Assembly (NCBI GenBank): GCA_018340375.1
Contig: JAFFJZ010000003.1
Coordinates: forward strand, 51,863,006 to 51,927,005
Origin: Gonatopus flavifemur
Taxonomy: Eukaryota; Arthropoda; Insecta; Hymenoptera; Dryinidae
Length of the DNA: 64,000 bases
Direction of reading: 5' to 3'
Every line of letters begins with the position of its first letter. The stretch's first letter is position 1. The notes below the pieces were generated by a model, which saw only the letters and a program-made list of their open reading frames with translations, did no database searches and was not told where the DNA came from. The position numbers and the translations under genes are program-made. Positions 54,556 through 64,000 of this stretch are shown piece by piece.

Positions 54556-54737
54556 CATTTCATTTTTTTTTGTCATCTCTCTGGTGAATAATTAAATTTC
54601 ACATCCGATTATTATTTTTTATGTCATTACATCGTCATGTTATCAATAATCCTGATCTTTCGGAATGCACTTGCGGATTCGACCAAGTACAGGTCCGAGT
54701 CGATTGAAATTTCCCAAATATTCGTGTCCATGAGATA

Positions 54738-55001
54738 TACACAGTAAAAATTGTTCGTCAAATTCAACACACAAGCGAATGTTAACCATTTTCTTCACAC
54801 TCAACGTGTGTTGATTCCAGAGTGACACTCACAAAGTGTTAATTTGAACTCGAATAACATTTTAATGTGTTGAAAATGAATCGATCGAACAGCATTTGAT
54901 CAGTGTGTTAAATGAACACACAAAAGTGTTAAATATTCAACACTTGAATTTTGACACGGACTTCTTTTTGACACAATGACGGAATTCCTTTTTACTGTGT
55001 A
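54738..55001. repeat. MITE of GTGTTNNAACAC words nested in left arm
   Basis: TA-bounded ends TACACAGTAAAAA and TTTTTACTGTGTA. The interior is a series of GTGTTAA / TTAACAC and TGTGTTGA words. The mirror copy in the right arm is at 56181-56446. Confidence 0.75.
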
Positions 55002-58000
55002 GACCGATCGATGCAGAATCTTCTGAAATGAGGAATTAATAGCACTTCAGAGGAACGTTTTTGAAGAAGTGTACTTGCAAATTCCATCAATTCCTGTGAC
55101 GAATTGATGAAAAAATTTCAAAAATTTGCGTCCATCGAATAAAGACCGATCGATTCGAAATCTAATGAGATGAAAAATCAAATCACTTCGGAGGAACGTT
55201 TTTGAAAAAGTATACTTGCGGATTCCATCAAACCCTTTGACGAATTGATAAAAAAATTTCGAAACTTTGTCTCCGTGGAATATAGACCGATCGATTCTGA
55301 ATCCCCTCACGCAGAGCAATGGATTCTAAGGAGTATGACAAATATCATGAAGGCTGGAATATTTCATAATATATTCTCGAGTATGAGGACAAGTATCTAG
55401 ATTATAAGTGTTATGAGTACAAGTATCCATTTATGATGAAGGTGTTCGTTTTGGGTTACCGTCAACCAGTAATATATCAATATAATAACAGCAAGGAAAA
55501 AAAGTTAGTTCCTATTATAATATAAGATTATTACAATTACTATCTTCAGTTGCTTGAATTGAGAAAAGAATAATATGAAATCGGAAAAAAAGATATTCCT
55601 CAGGACATGAACCCGCCAAGATACCACACGAAGAATCCTTTTTCAAGAGCGAGAATAGAACTCTTCAAGAATTCTTTTCGAACTAGTGAATTCATATAGA
55701 GCTCTGGAGTTGACAGTACCATCTACCCCAAAACAAACACCTTCATCATAAATGGATACTTGTACTTATAACACTTATAATCTAGATACTTGTCCTCATA
55801 CTCGAGAATATATTATGAAATATTCCAGCCTTCATGATATTTGTCATACTCCTTAGAATCCATTGCTCTGCGTGAGGGGATTCAGAATCGATCGGTCTAT
55901 ATTCCACGGAGACAAAGTTTCGAAATTTTTTTATCAATTCGTCAAAGGGTTTGATGGAATCCGCAAGTATACTCTTTCAAAAACGTTCCTCCGAAGTGAT
56001 TTGATTTTTCATCTCATTAGATTTCGAATCGATCGGTCTTTATTCGATGGACACAAATTTTTGAAATTTTTTCATCAATTCTTCACAGGAATTGATGGAA
56101 TTTGCAAGTACACTTCTTCAAAAACGTTCCTCTGAAGTGCTATTAATTCCTCATTTCAGAAGATTCTGCATCGATCGGTCTACACAGTAAAAAGGAATTC
56201 CGTCATTGTGTCAAAAAGAAGTCCGTGTCAAAATTCAAGTGTTGAATATTTAACACTTTTGTGTGTTCATTTAACACACTGATCAAATGCTGTTCGATCG
56301 ATTCATTTTCAACACATTAAAATGTTATTCGAGTTCAAATTAACACTTTGTGAGTGTCACTCTGGAATCAACACACGTTGAGTGTGAAGAAAAATGGTTA
56401 ACATTCGCTTGTGTGTTGAATTTGACGAACAATTTTTTACTGTGTATATCTCATGGACACGAATATTTGGGAAATTTCCAATCGACTCGGACCTGTACTT
56501 GGTCGAATCCGCAAGTGCATTCCGAAAGATCAGGATTATTGATAACATGACGATGTAATGACATAAAAAATAATAATCGGATGTGAAATTTAATTATTCA
56601 CCAGAGAGATGACAAAAAAAAATGAAATGTCTCCAACACAGAATCGAACCCGACCGTTCTTCCGCAAGAAACATGTCTTTTGCCGCTAGGCTATGGGGTC
56701 TTGTAATACTTCGATCCACATATTACGTCTATGAAGTAATGCAGCGAAGGGAAGAGACTGATAATGCGTGAAATGATGAAATATCTATTTGAATGCTCAA
56801 ATCTAATTATTCAGTCCATTGAAAATAATTTGCACTCAATCAATTGAATATTCAGTCTTATTATTTTGATGTTGATCAACATCTGATAATCGATGTTGAT
56901 TTGATTATCCTCATTACTGGAATATCATAGTGACCTCTGAGAATTAATTTATCAGGGAAAATTATGGAATTCACCGCAGGACATTTATCATAGATCCCCA
57001 AACTATCTTAGAATTTTTCAACCATCGATTGATTGACATTTCTAATGAAATTCATTGAAAAATCATCAAGATTTAAAATAATGATTAGAAATACGCAACT
57101 ATTAGAAAATTTTTATACAATACATATAGGAGTTCTTGAAAGCTTCATAATCAGTCATCAAAATAACCAATAATCTTATAAAATTTATGAAAAATAAATA
57201 ATAATTGAAAAATTATTTACTCATATTCGATTTTAATTCAATTAAATGATGCTATGCATCAAATTTATATTTCATCGTGATAATTTAATAATCAGTATTG
57301 AACTGGCTCTTGATTTGAAAAAAAAACGAAAAAAATATCGAAGGGCCCCGGCCGAGAATTGCCCGGGGTGCCGGGTAAGTCAGTTCGATACTGATTACAA
57401 TAAAATTGTCGCTTGGAAAAGAAAAAGCGGTGAAACTTTTCGGTAAGTCGACCGCGTGGGCTTTAAATTTTTTCCGATCTTGCACGGAGTTAGCCGATCG
57501 TAAAACATATTGAGAAGACGAAGACCGACGGATAGTTGGTTCTCTCTCGATTGTCCGAGCTGACTCGAAGTGAACCGACCGGTTCCAAATCACATGAATA
57601 CGGGTTTCAATGTGTGCGTACTCCCGGCTGGAATGGTGGGGACGAGAAATGGTCAGATGGAGAGGGTAAATCGACTCGGTCGACCAAATGCTGGCATCAC
57701 TGTTCTCAAGTGAAGAAACAGTTAGACCTTTATGTGAGATATTGGTCCCAACTTGATTCAGTTCACCCTGTACAATGCCGATATCTATCCTCTATATTTT
57801 TGGGACATGCAGAAGCTCAAACAATGTTTGATGAAATTTGCAAATGCATTGGAAGTAATGGTCTGCAATTATCGAAGATGATAATGCTTTCGATGGATGG
57901 CCCAAATGTTAATAAAGCACTCTTCAAAAAAATGAACTCTGAAGTACAATCATCAGGTTCTCCTGGACTGATAAATATAGGTTCATGCACTTTACACATG

Positions 58001-59640
58001 GTTCACAATGCCTTTGGAGGTGGTCTGAAAAGTGATCCATTTTGTATCATTGAAGATTATGCTTTTGATATCTTCAAGTTTTTCAAACTATCAACTGCAC
58101 GAAGAGAAGATTATAAAAAATCTCAGGAACTAATGGACGTATCTGAGAATTACTTTTTGCAATTTGTCAGTTGTAGATGGCTAAGCCTAATTCCAGTACT
58201 GAATAGACTCATAGAACAGCATGAGGCTTTAAAACACTATTTTTTAATCGTTTTACCTAAAAATCAGAGTTCTATGTGTAAAACCAATTCACGATATGTA
58301 AATATTACCTCTGCCTTAACAAACAAGCTCCTTTTTCCGATGATGCAGTTTTTAGTTTATATCAGCGATATTTTCTTCAAGTTTTTGACGATGTTCCAGT
58401 CTGAACAACCTCTAGTTCATATACTGTATGATTCGCTGAATGAACTGTTGAAAAAGTTGTTGAGAAAATTTGTCCAGCCAGAAGTGATTGAAAAAAATTC
58501 AAATCATCTTACCGACATAAAATTCTCTGATGAAAATTTGCTACCCTTTGGCAAAATTGAAATAGGCTCAGAGACAAAATACAGCATGTTGTCATCAAAA
58601 ATTTCAGACCGAGAGAAGTTTGAATTCCATCAAGGTGTGAGATCTTTCTTCTTGAAAGTGACGCAAAAATTATTGAAAACTTTACCCCTTGACAATCGAA
58701 TCCTTCGAAATTTGCAATGCTTGCATGGTACCATGCGTACAAAGAAGAAAAACTATGAAACTTTCAAAGAGCTCTTGACACAAATCCTTCATGGCTTGAA
58801 TGAAGTAGATCGGGAGAGAATCAAGGATGAATGGAAATCTTATGAGGTTGATAATGATATTGAAGAACATTGGTTCATCGAAAAAAAAACTGATCAAGAT
58901 ATTAAGTACCACAGAGTAGACTTTTATTGAAAGAAAGTATTCGAAATAAAATCTTTGGACGGAAAATGTAGATATTTTCATCTTTCTCGATATATACCAT
59001 CATTGTTGATTTCAGCTCATGGAAACGCAGATGTTGAAAGAGGGTTTTCCATCAATAAAAATATTGTCACTCCTGAAAGAAATCCTCTTTCAGAGAATTC
59101 TATTAAGGGTTTGAGAGCTGTGAAAGATGATGTGAGGATATCAGGTAAGATTGCAGATATCAAGATCACAAAAAATATGATTAAAGCTGCCCAACAATCT
59201 CATTCGAAATATAAAGCAGCTCTGGAAGAACAAAGAGGCCAAAATAAAAATCAAAATGAAAAACCGACAGAAGGAAAAGCCAAAGAAGCAACGAAGAGAA
59301 ATGGAAATGAAAAGGAAACAAGGAGAGAAAGAGAAGCAGCTGAGAAACTATTAGAGGAAGGAAAAAAAAAGTTGCAAGAAGCCCTGAAAAGGAAAAATTT
59401 TGCTGAGGTATCAATTGCTTCAGATATGATAGACATTTCAACTAAAAGGCTGAAGAAAATGAATGAAGTTTCTGAAAAGAAGAAGGATTAATGAGAAGAC
59501 TGAAGAAAAAGATTTTATAATTGTTACTGATTGTTTAAAATATATTTTTCATAAAAATTTTTATTAATTCTATTAGACTATCGAAAAAAATAATGTATAA
59601 TAATTGCAAATTTTTATTTTAATAAATGTGATATAGATTG

Positions 59641-59699
59641 TGACGTTTCGTAATCATTTGTTTGATTCGCGCGTCAGTGGGTTTGACCATCTCTAATTA
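59641..59699 (+). repeat. Possible right end of the hAT element
   Basis: After the hAT-type gene and an AATAAA at about 59620, the sequence reads GATTCGCGCGTCAGTGGGTT TGACCATCTCTA. The last bases resemble a hAT terminal repeat, and a similar CGGCCATCTCTAAT occurs at 31696. No left partner was found, so this is tentative. Confidence 0.3.
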
Positions 59700-60416
59700 A
59701 TGAAATAATTAGCCCCAAATGAGTGCCTCTGGCTCGTCGGTTCCAGGGTAAGTTTCAGGTGTCTTGGGGAACGCGGGTCACAGTTTATTTAAAAAGAACT
59801 GGATAAGGCGGATTTTCAATATATTAACCTCTGAATGATTTATTAACACAAAACAATAAACAGGAAGACATTCACATATTTACCAAAACAAACGTAATGA
59901 TTGGTCGATGAATTTCAAGTTATATAACTCCAATAATTATTCTCTTAAAATATGACTCAATAGTCCGGACTTTCTAATGCCCTAAGTGTGCACACTTTTC
60001 GAATTTCGCGGCGCGGGAAAATACGAATAATCCAACGGAAAAGATTTGATCGGAATGATTGTTCACGGGTAATATATGAGTAGAAAACGCGCCCGTTACA
60101 ACGGAATGTTGATTCTATTTTGATGCGAACCGTTCGCCCTATAATTTCGTTGAAAACCGGCCCGAGTTTTAATTTGTTCTGAAGGAACAAAGATAAACAA
60201 TGGAATAGACAGAGAGGTCTGTTCCCTAGATGATTCTACGTTAAATTCTCACAAGCAAGTCTCTAATTGGCGGTATGAATACGGTATTCGGTATATTTGC
60301 GGATGATCCCTAAGCTGCAGCCGTAGTAGGGTGGCGTTGCAGATCCCCATGGGCTGTGCTTTTGCCCCTACTTGAGAACTGATATTATCCAAGTTCTCGT
60401 TCCCACCTTTCCCTAC
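59700..60416 (-). mobile_element. BEL/Pao-like LTR and leader, reverse orientation
   Basis: On the minus strand the sequence starts TGTAGGGAAAGGTGGGAACG at 60416 and ends CCCGCGTTCCCCAAGACA at 59760. A leader with CTGGAACCGACGAGCCAGAG GCAC follows. The end and leader match the remnant at 39080-39135. At 657 bp it is a plausible LTR. No internal genes are present. Confidence 0.5.
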
Positions 60417-61000
60417 ACGACTCTAGAATCTAAATTAGACAAGGACAGTACACTTTGTCTCCCTCTAGCCCTATCTTACCCACCGGTCTGAGAGTGTTTG
60501 GTATAACCATAACCCCGGTCTATGTGTAGAAAAATGACTCAAAATCGCTCACCTTTTCCAAACTGTATCTGCGACTGGCAGGAAGGTGTAGTCGGTTGAG
60601 AGTGAAAAGTACGAGTCAAATACCTCTTATTATACCCTGCTGGAATTATCCCGTCCCCCGCGAAACCTCGACTACCTTGCGGATAGTTTTGGTACTATCC
60701 ATACTTTCGATCAATCGATGGAGGTTCGATAACCCGGCGATATGATACTGGTTTCTGCGCAATGGCTTTTGTGATCTACAACATGGCCGCGCTTTGTTGA
60801 CAACTGTCAACTCCCGTATTTTGTGTTCGCGAATTTTTATAAAATCGCGATCAGTGTCCCGAGTTCGCGCGTGATAGTGATAATATCGGGCGTTATTTAA
60901 TTCGCGATTGCGTGGAGTCATAATAATTTTCGTATGTACGGTTTTCGTGGTAATCGGATTGTTTCACGTGCGTGTTTCTCCACTGGGTTCCACACAACAG
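60417..61000 (+). promoter_or_regulatory. CpG-rich region, probable promoter and first exon
   Basis: The stretch 60640-60990 is clearly richer in C, G and CpG than its surroundings (AACATGGCCGCGC, TTCGCGCGTG). It ends in a good donor (CACAACAG|GTAAAT, 61001). It would fit the promoter and non-coding first exon of the short spliced unit that follows. Confidence 0.4.
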
Positions 61001-61083
61001 GTAAATATGGTTTTATCTTAGATTTAATTTATACTTATTATCCAATGAACAATTATTTATGCTATTTTATTCTTTCTTTCCAG

Positions 61084-61572
61084 GTTGATTAACAAAAATT
61101 GATGGGCTCTGGTATGTACAGGTATCGTTCCTTCCCTTCCCATCATTACTTAACGTATTAATTCTTCTTGATTTTCAGGCTCACATGAAGTTGGAGAGAG
61201 CACCCTCACACCACCACGACTCATCACCTCATGTATCGGATGCCTATCTGAATCCTTTGGTACGTATGTTCGGTTGTATTGTTTTCCTGATTTTAATGTC
61301 ATACTCGTTACAGGTTTTGAAGAGGATATTCCTCTTCCGACGTACAGGTAGGATCCAGACGAGACACCCCAATCGTCATCAGGCTTGCTGGCTCATCCAG
61401 GAGGTGACGGTCATGGTAAGGTGGTATCGTCTTCAATTTAAGCAACCTTGTCCATCTTCCTTCCATTAAATATATATATATTTTCTTTTTCAGGTTGGGT
61501 CGCATAAACATGCCCGTCATAAAAATGACGAGTATGTTGCAAGATGTAACTTTCAATAAAACTGAATGGTGA
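61084..61572 (+). CDS. Short spliced transcription unit, product uncertain
   Basis: A run of well-formed splice sites defines small exons: 61084-61111 (acceptor CTTTCTTTCCAG, donor GTATGT), 61179-61259 (acceptor TTGATTTTCAG, donor GTACGT), and 61314-61347 or 61314-61415 (acceptor CTCGTTACAG, donors GTAGGA or GTAAGG). The last exon starts at 61494 (acceptor TTCTTTTTCAG), with AATAAA at 61555. Two reading frames stay open across the junctions. One starts at ATG 61102 (MGSGSHEVGESTLTPP...) and uses the short third exon. The other starts at ATG 61185 (MKLERAPSHHHDSS...) and uses the long one. I recognise neither protein. It could also be a non-coding RNA. Confidence 0.4.
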
Positions 61573-62160
61573 TCGATGTTATTTTATATATTTTGTTAAT
61601 TTCGTAATTCCGTTGTAAAATTCCTTTATATGAATGTTTTATTTCTGATCTAAGAATATTTCACTTTTTTTCGGGTTGTCCTACTTTTTTTTTTTGAAAA
61701 GTCCTACTTTTTTACTGAGGCTCGGTGGGAGCCCTGTAAACTCCAAAGAAATTTAATTTTTTTTTTTAAGCAAAAGTGAATAGAGTTGAACAGAGATTTG
61801 TAGAGTATTGCAGAAATCTGTAGAGAAGTTCATAGTATAACACGGAGATTCAACGAGTGTTGTACGAATTTGTAGAGAAATTCGTAAAATATCTCGGCGA
61901 TTGAAAGAACTATATTGAAGTTTGCAGAGTAATGTAGAAATATGTAGAGCGATATTTGTGGACACAAATTCTGCAAATTTCTCAAAGCGTCCGAAATCTG
62001 ACAGTTGTACAGAAAAATGCGAAGAATTTTGGAGAATTCTAAGGAGGAATATTTTTATTGGAGTGGTGAGAATTCGAAGTCGGATTTCCAAAATTCCCCA
62101 AAGAAAAGTTTTTTGACATAAGATTCTGGTCAAGTACCTCTTTTTTACGTGAAAACAAGC
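61573..62160 (+). other. Non-coding flank with a solo MITE end
   Basis: The block 61670-61737 carries CCTACTTTTTT words and ends GTGGGAGCCCTG, the inverse of the end at 45443. The remainder, with repeated TGTAGAG and TGCAGAG words (61790-61960), has no gene I can support. Confidence 0.4.
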
Positions 62161-62606
62161 CCAAGTAGAACAGATAAGTCAAAAAAACGTCATTTTGACG
62201 TCATTTCAAAGTCATCAAAAAACGTCAAAATGGTATACCTTTCAGTACTTAATTGTAACTTCATTCAATGTGAATTCGATTAGACCCTATCTTCATCCTA
62301 GAATATAATAATTAGTGTACAATTATCGTTACATTTAAAATATGAAAATATGAAAATTATGTCAACAAGTCCTAATTCTTATAAAACTTTCACTTATTTT
62401 CAAATACGCAATGGAATAAACTATTCCCTTCACATGGTTGTGTGCAATATTACTCGTCGTTAAAATTGATGCATTTTTTGGACCGACAATTTGACGTTAA
62501 ACTTTAGTGATTTCTGATAAAAATTTTGACGATGAATGATTTGTGACGGATTTTTGTCTAAATGACATCGAAATGACTTTTTTTTACTGATATGTTCTAC
62601 TTGAGA
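62161..62606. repeat. MITE of TGACGTCA words
   Basis: The inverted ends are CCAAGTAGAACAGATAAGTC AAAAAA and TTTTTTTACTGATATGTTCT ACTTG. The interior near both ends repeats TTTGACGTCA / GACGTCATTT-type words. It is non-coding. Confidence 0.7.
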
Positions 62607-62739
62607 GGCGACCTGATATTCAATTATTCTAAGTTTTTCCCAGCAAAAAAATCCAGTTTAGTGATATACACATATCCGTAATCGGTTTTCAGGCTCAGTT
62701 GAATTCACAAACATCAAAATGTCGGAATCCGACATCTCA

Positions 62740-63000
62740 GCGAATAAAAGAGATATTCAAGCAAACTTAACGGCATCTAAAGGGAAAGGCTTATACTTTG
62801 GAATGATGCTTATTAATATATGATTGAAATGAGTAGTTTGATGCTACATAATCCGAAATATACTCGTAGGTTAAAATCGCTGTGTTTGCATTTTAGGCCG
62901 GCTTATCTCTGAAACCAGAGTCAATCGAGAGATTTGAATCCCTGATTTGTATTGAGTACACCAAAAACCTTCGGAAAAGTATATTCTGATTCCCGAAGTA
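62740..63000 (+). repeat. Dispersed repeat shared with 20930-21190
   Basis: GAGATATTCAAGCAAACTTA ACGGCAT and, downstream, CTTCGGAAAAGTATATTCTG match the copy at 20930 in order and spacing. The copies are strongly diverged between these blocks. Confidence 0.5.
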
Positions 63001-63287
63001 GAGATGCCAACATTTCTGACACTTGATTGAAATTGAATTTTTGTAAAAACGTTTTGTCTCTGCTTTTCTGCGCGTCACTGATTCGAAAACCCTTGATGCA
63101 CGCTTTGGAGCACCAAATTACGCTTTCTACACTTTTTATTCTATTGTATTGTCTTAATTGACTGTGAGCGCTTTTCCTGCACTTTCAGTTACATGGTTTC
63201 TTTCCACCAGGAAATGGTTAAATATGCACCGAAAGATGCTGGTATTATGTTCTGAAGATATTTCTTCATAAAGCATTGTATTTGCTG

Positions 63288-63500
63288 CACTGAGTAAAGA
63301 AAATTGTGAAATTCACATCCTGGTAAGTAAGTACAGATAATTCAAAATATAGTTCGATGTACCAAAATTCAGTTGATTTTACAGCGGAGAATGCAAGATA
63401 GGTATAGATCACCCCTAGTTGCGATAACTCGAACTATATTTTGAATCGTCCATTACTCGACCAGATGTGAATTTTACAACTTTTTCCCTGTTAGTATGAT
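63288..63500. repeat. MITE with about 60-bp inverted ends
   Basis: AAATTGTGAAATTCACATCC ... AATTCAAAATATAGTTCGA on the left pairs with TCGAACTATATTTTGAATCG ... GATGTGAATTTTACAACTTT on the right. It is non-coding. Confidence 0.7.
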
Positions 63501-64000
63501 GAACTAAAGCGATGGCATGTCGCTGGAGTTTGAATTGTTTATTGAAACAAATTAGTGATCAACTAACGGAATACTTAGCTGTTAGAGATCTAAGGTCTTA
63601 CAGTCCATTCTTGAAATGACGTTGTCAGTTTCAAAGAGTAAATTCGAAAAACTCTGCCAGTTGATAGGCACAAAGCTCCCTCGTTCCTGTTCAAGTAGCA
63701 TCCGAACGTTTTATACACACATTTCAATTATTTTTGAGAGAATATGAGTCCTGAATTTTTCACTGGTTGAATCAGTGGGAGACTTAGTATTGATTTACCA
63801 GTAAATTTCACTGATTCTCATTAGTTTTTACTAACCCGGATTTAGGGAGCAAAATTCACAATTTTTGATTACGCTGTTCTTTCCCTGGTTAACGGGCTGC
63901 TAGAGTCGGTAACTTACGTCGTTGGTTAGAAAGGGACAGAATCATATGATAGAAAGAGAGGTCCGTTACCGACGCTAGTGTCCCGTTAGAAGAATCCATA
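63501..64000 (+). other. Non-coding, nothing recognised
   Basis: A short inverted repeat (GTCGGTAACTTACG / GTCCGTTACCGACG) lies at 63906-63978. No gene is supported before the window ends. Confidence 0.35.

Larger units (their letters stand above)
53483..57702. mobile_element. 4,220-bp palindromic (foldback) element, hAT-type ends
   Basis: It is flanked by an 8-bp duplication TTCTCAAG (53475-53482 and 57703-57710). It begins CAGTGATGCCAGCATTTGGT CGACC and ends with the exact inverse. The two arms (53483-55455 and 55727-57702, about 1,975 bp each) are nearly identical. The loop is about 270 bp. The 8-bp duplication and CAGTGATGCCA end fit hAT-superfamily mobilisation. There is no transposase, so it is non-autonomous. 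Each arm carries the same GC-rich block (53800-53850 and its mirror), the same tRNA-like sequence, the same nested MITE and the same 130-bp direct repeats (55050-55310 and mirror). Confidence 0.93.
52921..59491 (+). pseudogene. hAT-type transposase gene split by a palindrome
   Basis: ATG 52921 begins MPRETHFNEDWLSSLD. A C2H2/BED-like finger follows (FCKLCNQYFSC...LIKHSEGKKH). The first part runs to 53482, reading FYTLCIDETTTSQ at the break. The frame resumes exactly after the inserted element and its target duplication (57711) with VKKQLDLYVRYW. It continues through LSMDGPNVNKALF, GSCTLHMVHNAF and SCRWLSLIPVLNRL to TGA at 58928-58930. It is then open again to 59491, with the hAT dimerisation pattern SAHGNADVERGFS and a Lys/Glu-rich tail. 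It may be a hAT transposase or a domesticated relative. The insertion and one stop disable it. Confidence 0.8.

Noticed and set aside
55047..55319. 90-residue Phe/Ile/Arg-rich frame in each foldback arm
   Set aside because: It consists of two direct repeats of a non-coding unit. The mirror copy at 55863-56135 is the same by palindromy, and no family pattern is visible.
57285..57593. 102-residue frame at the base of each foldback arm
   Set aside because: It is duplicated only because the arms are inverted copies. The sequence spans a GC-rich block and a splice-donor-like region, and no homology is recognised.
59181..59441. Leu/Phe-rich minus-strand frame as a membrane protein
   Set aside because: It is the complement of the Lys/Glu-rich tail of the hAT-type gene, which explains the hydrophobic composition.

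Overview
The window looks like arthropod DNA, most likely an insect. It is AT-rich and almost filled with transposable elements. These include a 17-kb LTR retroelement with an envelope-like gene, three Tc1/mariner elements with intact ends, a hAT-type transposase gene split by a 4.2-kb palindrome, two BEL/Pao-like LTR remnants and more than twenty small inverted-repeat elements, many nested. Two host-type transcription units can be argued from splice sites and reading phase. The species cannot be named from the sequence. I see no CRISPR array, rRNA or bacterial gene.

Region 1-18,498: short flanking sequence, then one complete Ty3/Gypsy-class endogenous retrovirus-like element (1421-18494). 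It is bounded by a GAGG duplication and has 2.7-kb LTRs, a tRNA-Ser-type primer site, a gag with ten zinc knuckles, a textbook -1 frameshift signal, and pol with protease, RT, RNase H, a macro-domain-like insert and integrase. It also has an extra ORF between pol and env, and an envelope gene that looks like a chuvirus-type glycoprotein rather than the baculovirus-F type usual for insect errantiviruses. Each LTR also carries a 133-codon frame. All genes except gag carry stops or frameshifts. The lesions are described but not repaired here.

Region 18.5-40.2 kb: four exons on the plus strand (22320-22442, 31775-31986, 39845-40004, 40074-40174) join in phase and encode a protein resembling the DUF4806 family. 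The two long introns between them hold a DD41D Tc1/mariner element, a 3.5-kb long-inverted-repeat element with captured transposase gene pieces, a BEL/Pao-like LTR and many MITEs.

Region 40.2-52.5 kb: nested repeats. An irritans-type mariner sits inside a CGGGT-rich inverted-repeat element that is itself inside older inverted repeats. A mauritiana-type mariner sits inside a TTAA-flanked piggyBac-like MITE.

Region 52.9-64 kb: a hAT-type transposase gene is split by a near-perfect 4,220-bp palindrome with an 8-bp target duplication. After it come a BEL/Pao-like LTR in reverse orientation, a short spliced transcription unit near 61 kb and more MITEs. A recurring theme is a set of MITEs with CACGGAGAAAAA-like ends whose interiors are iterations of one short palindromic word, a different word in each element.
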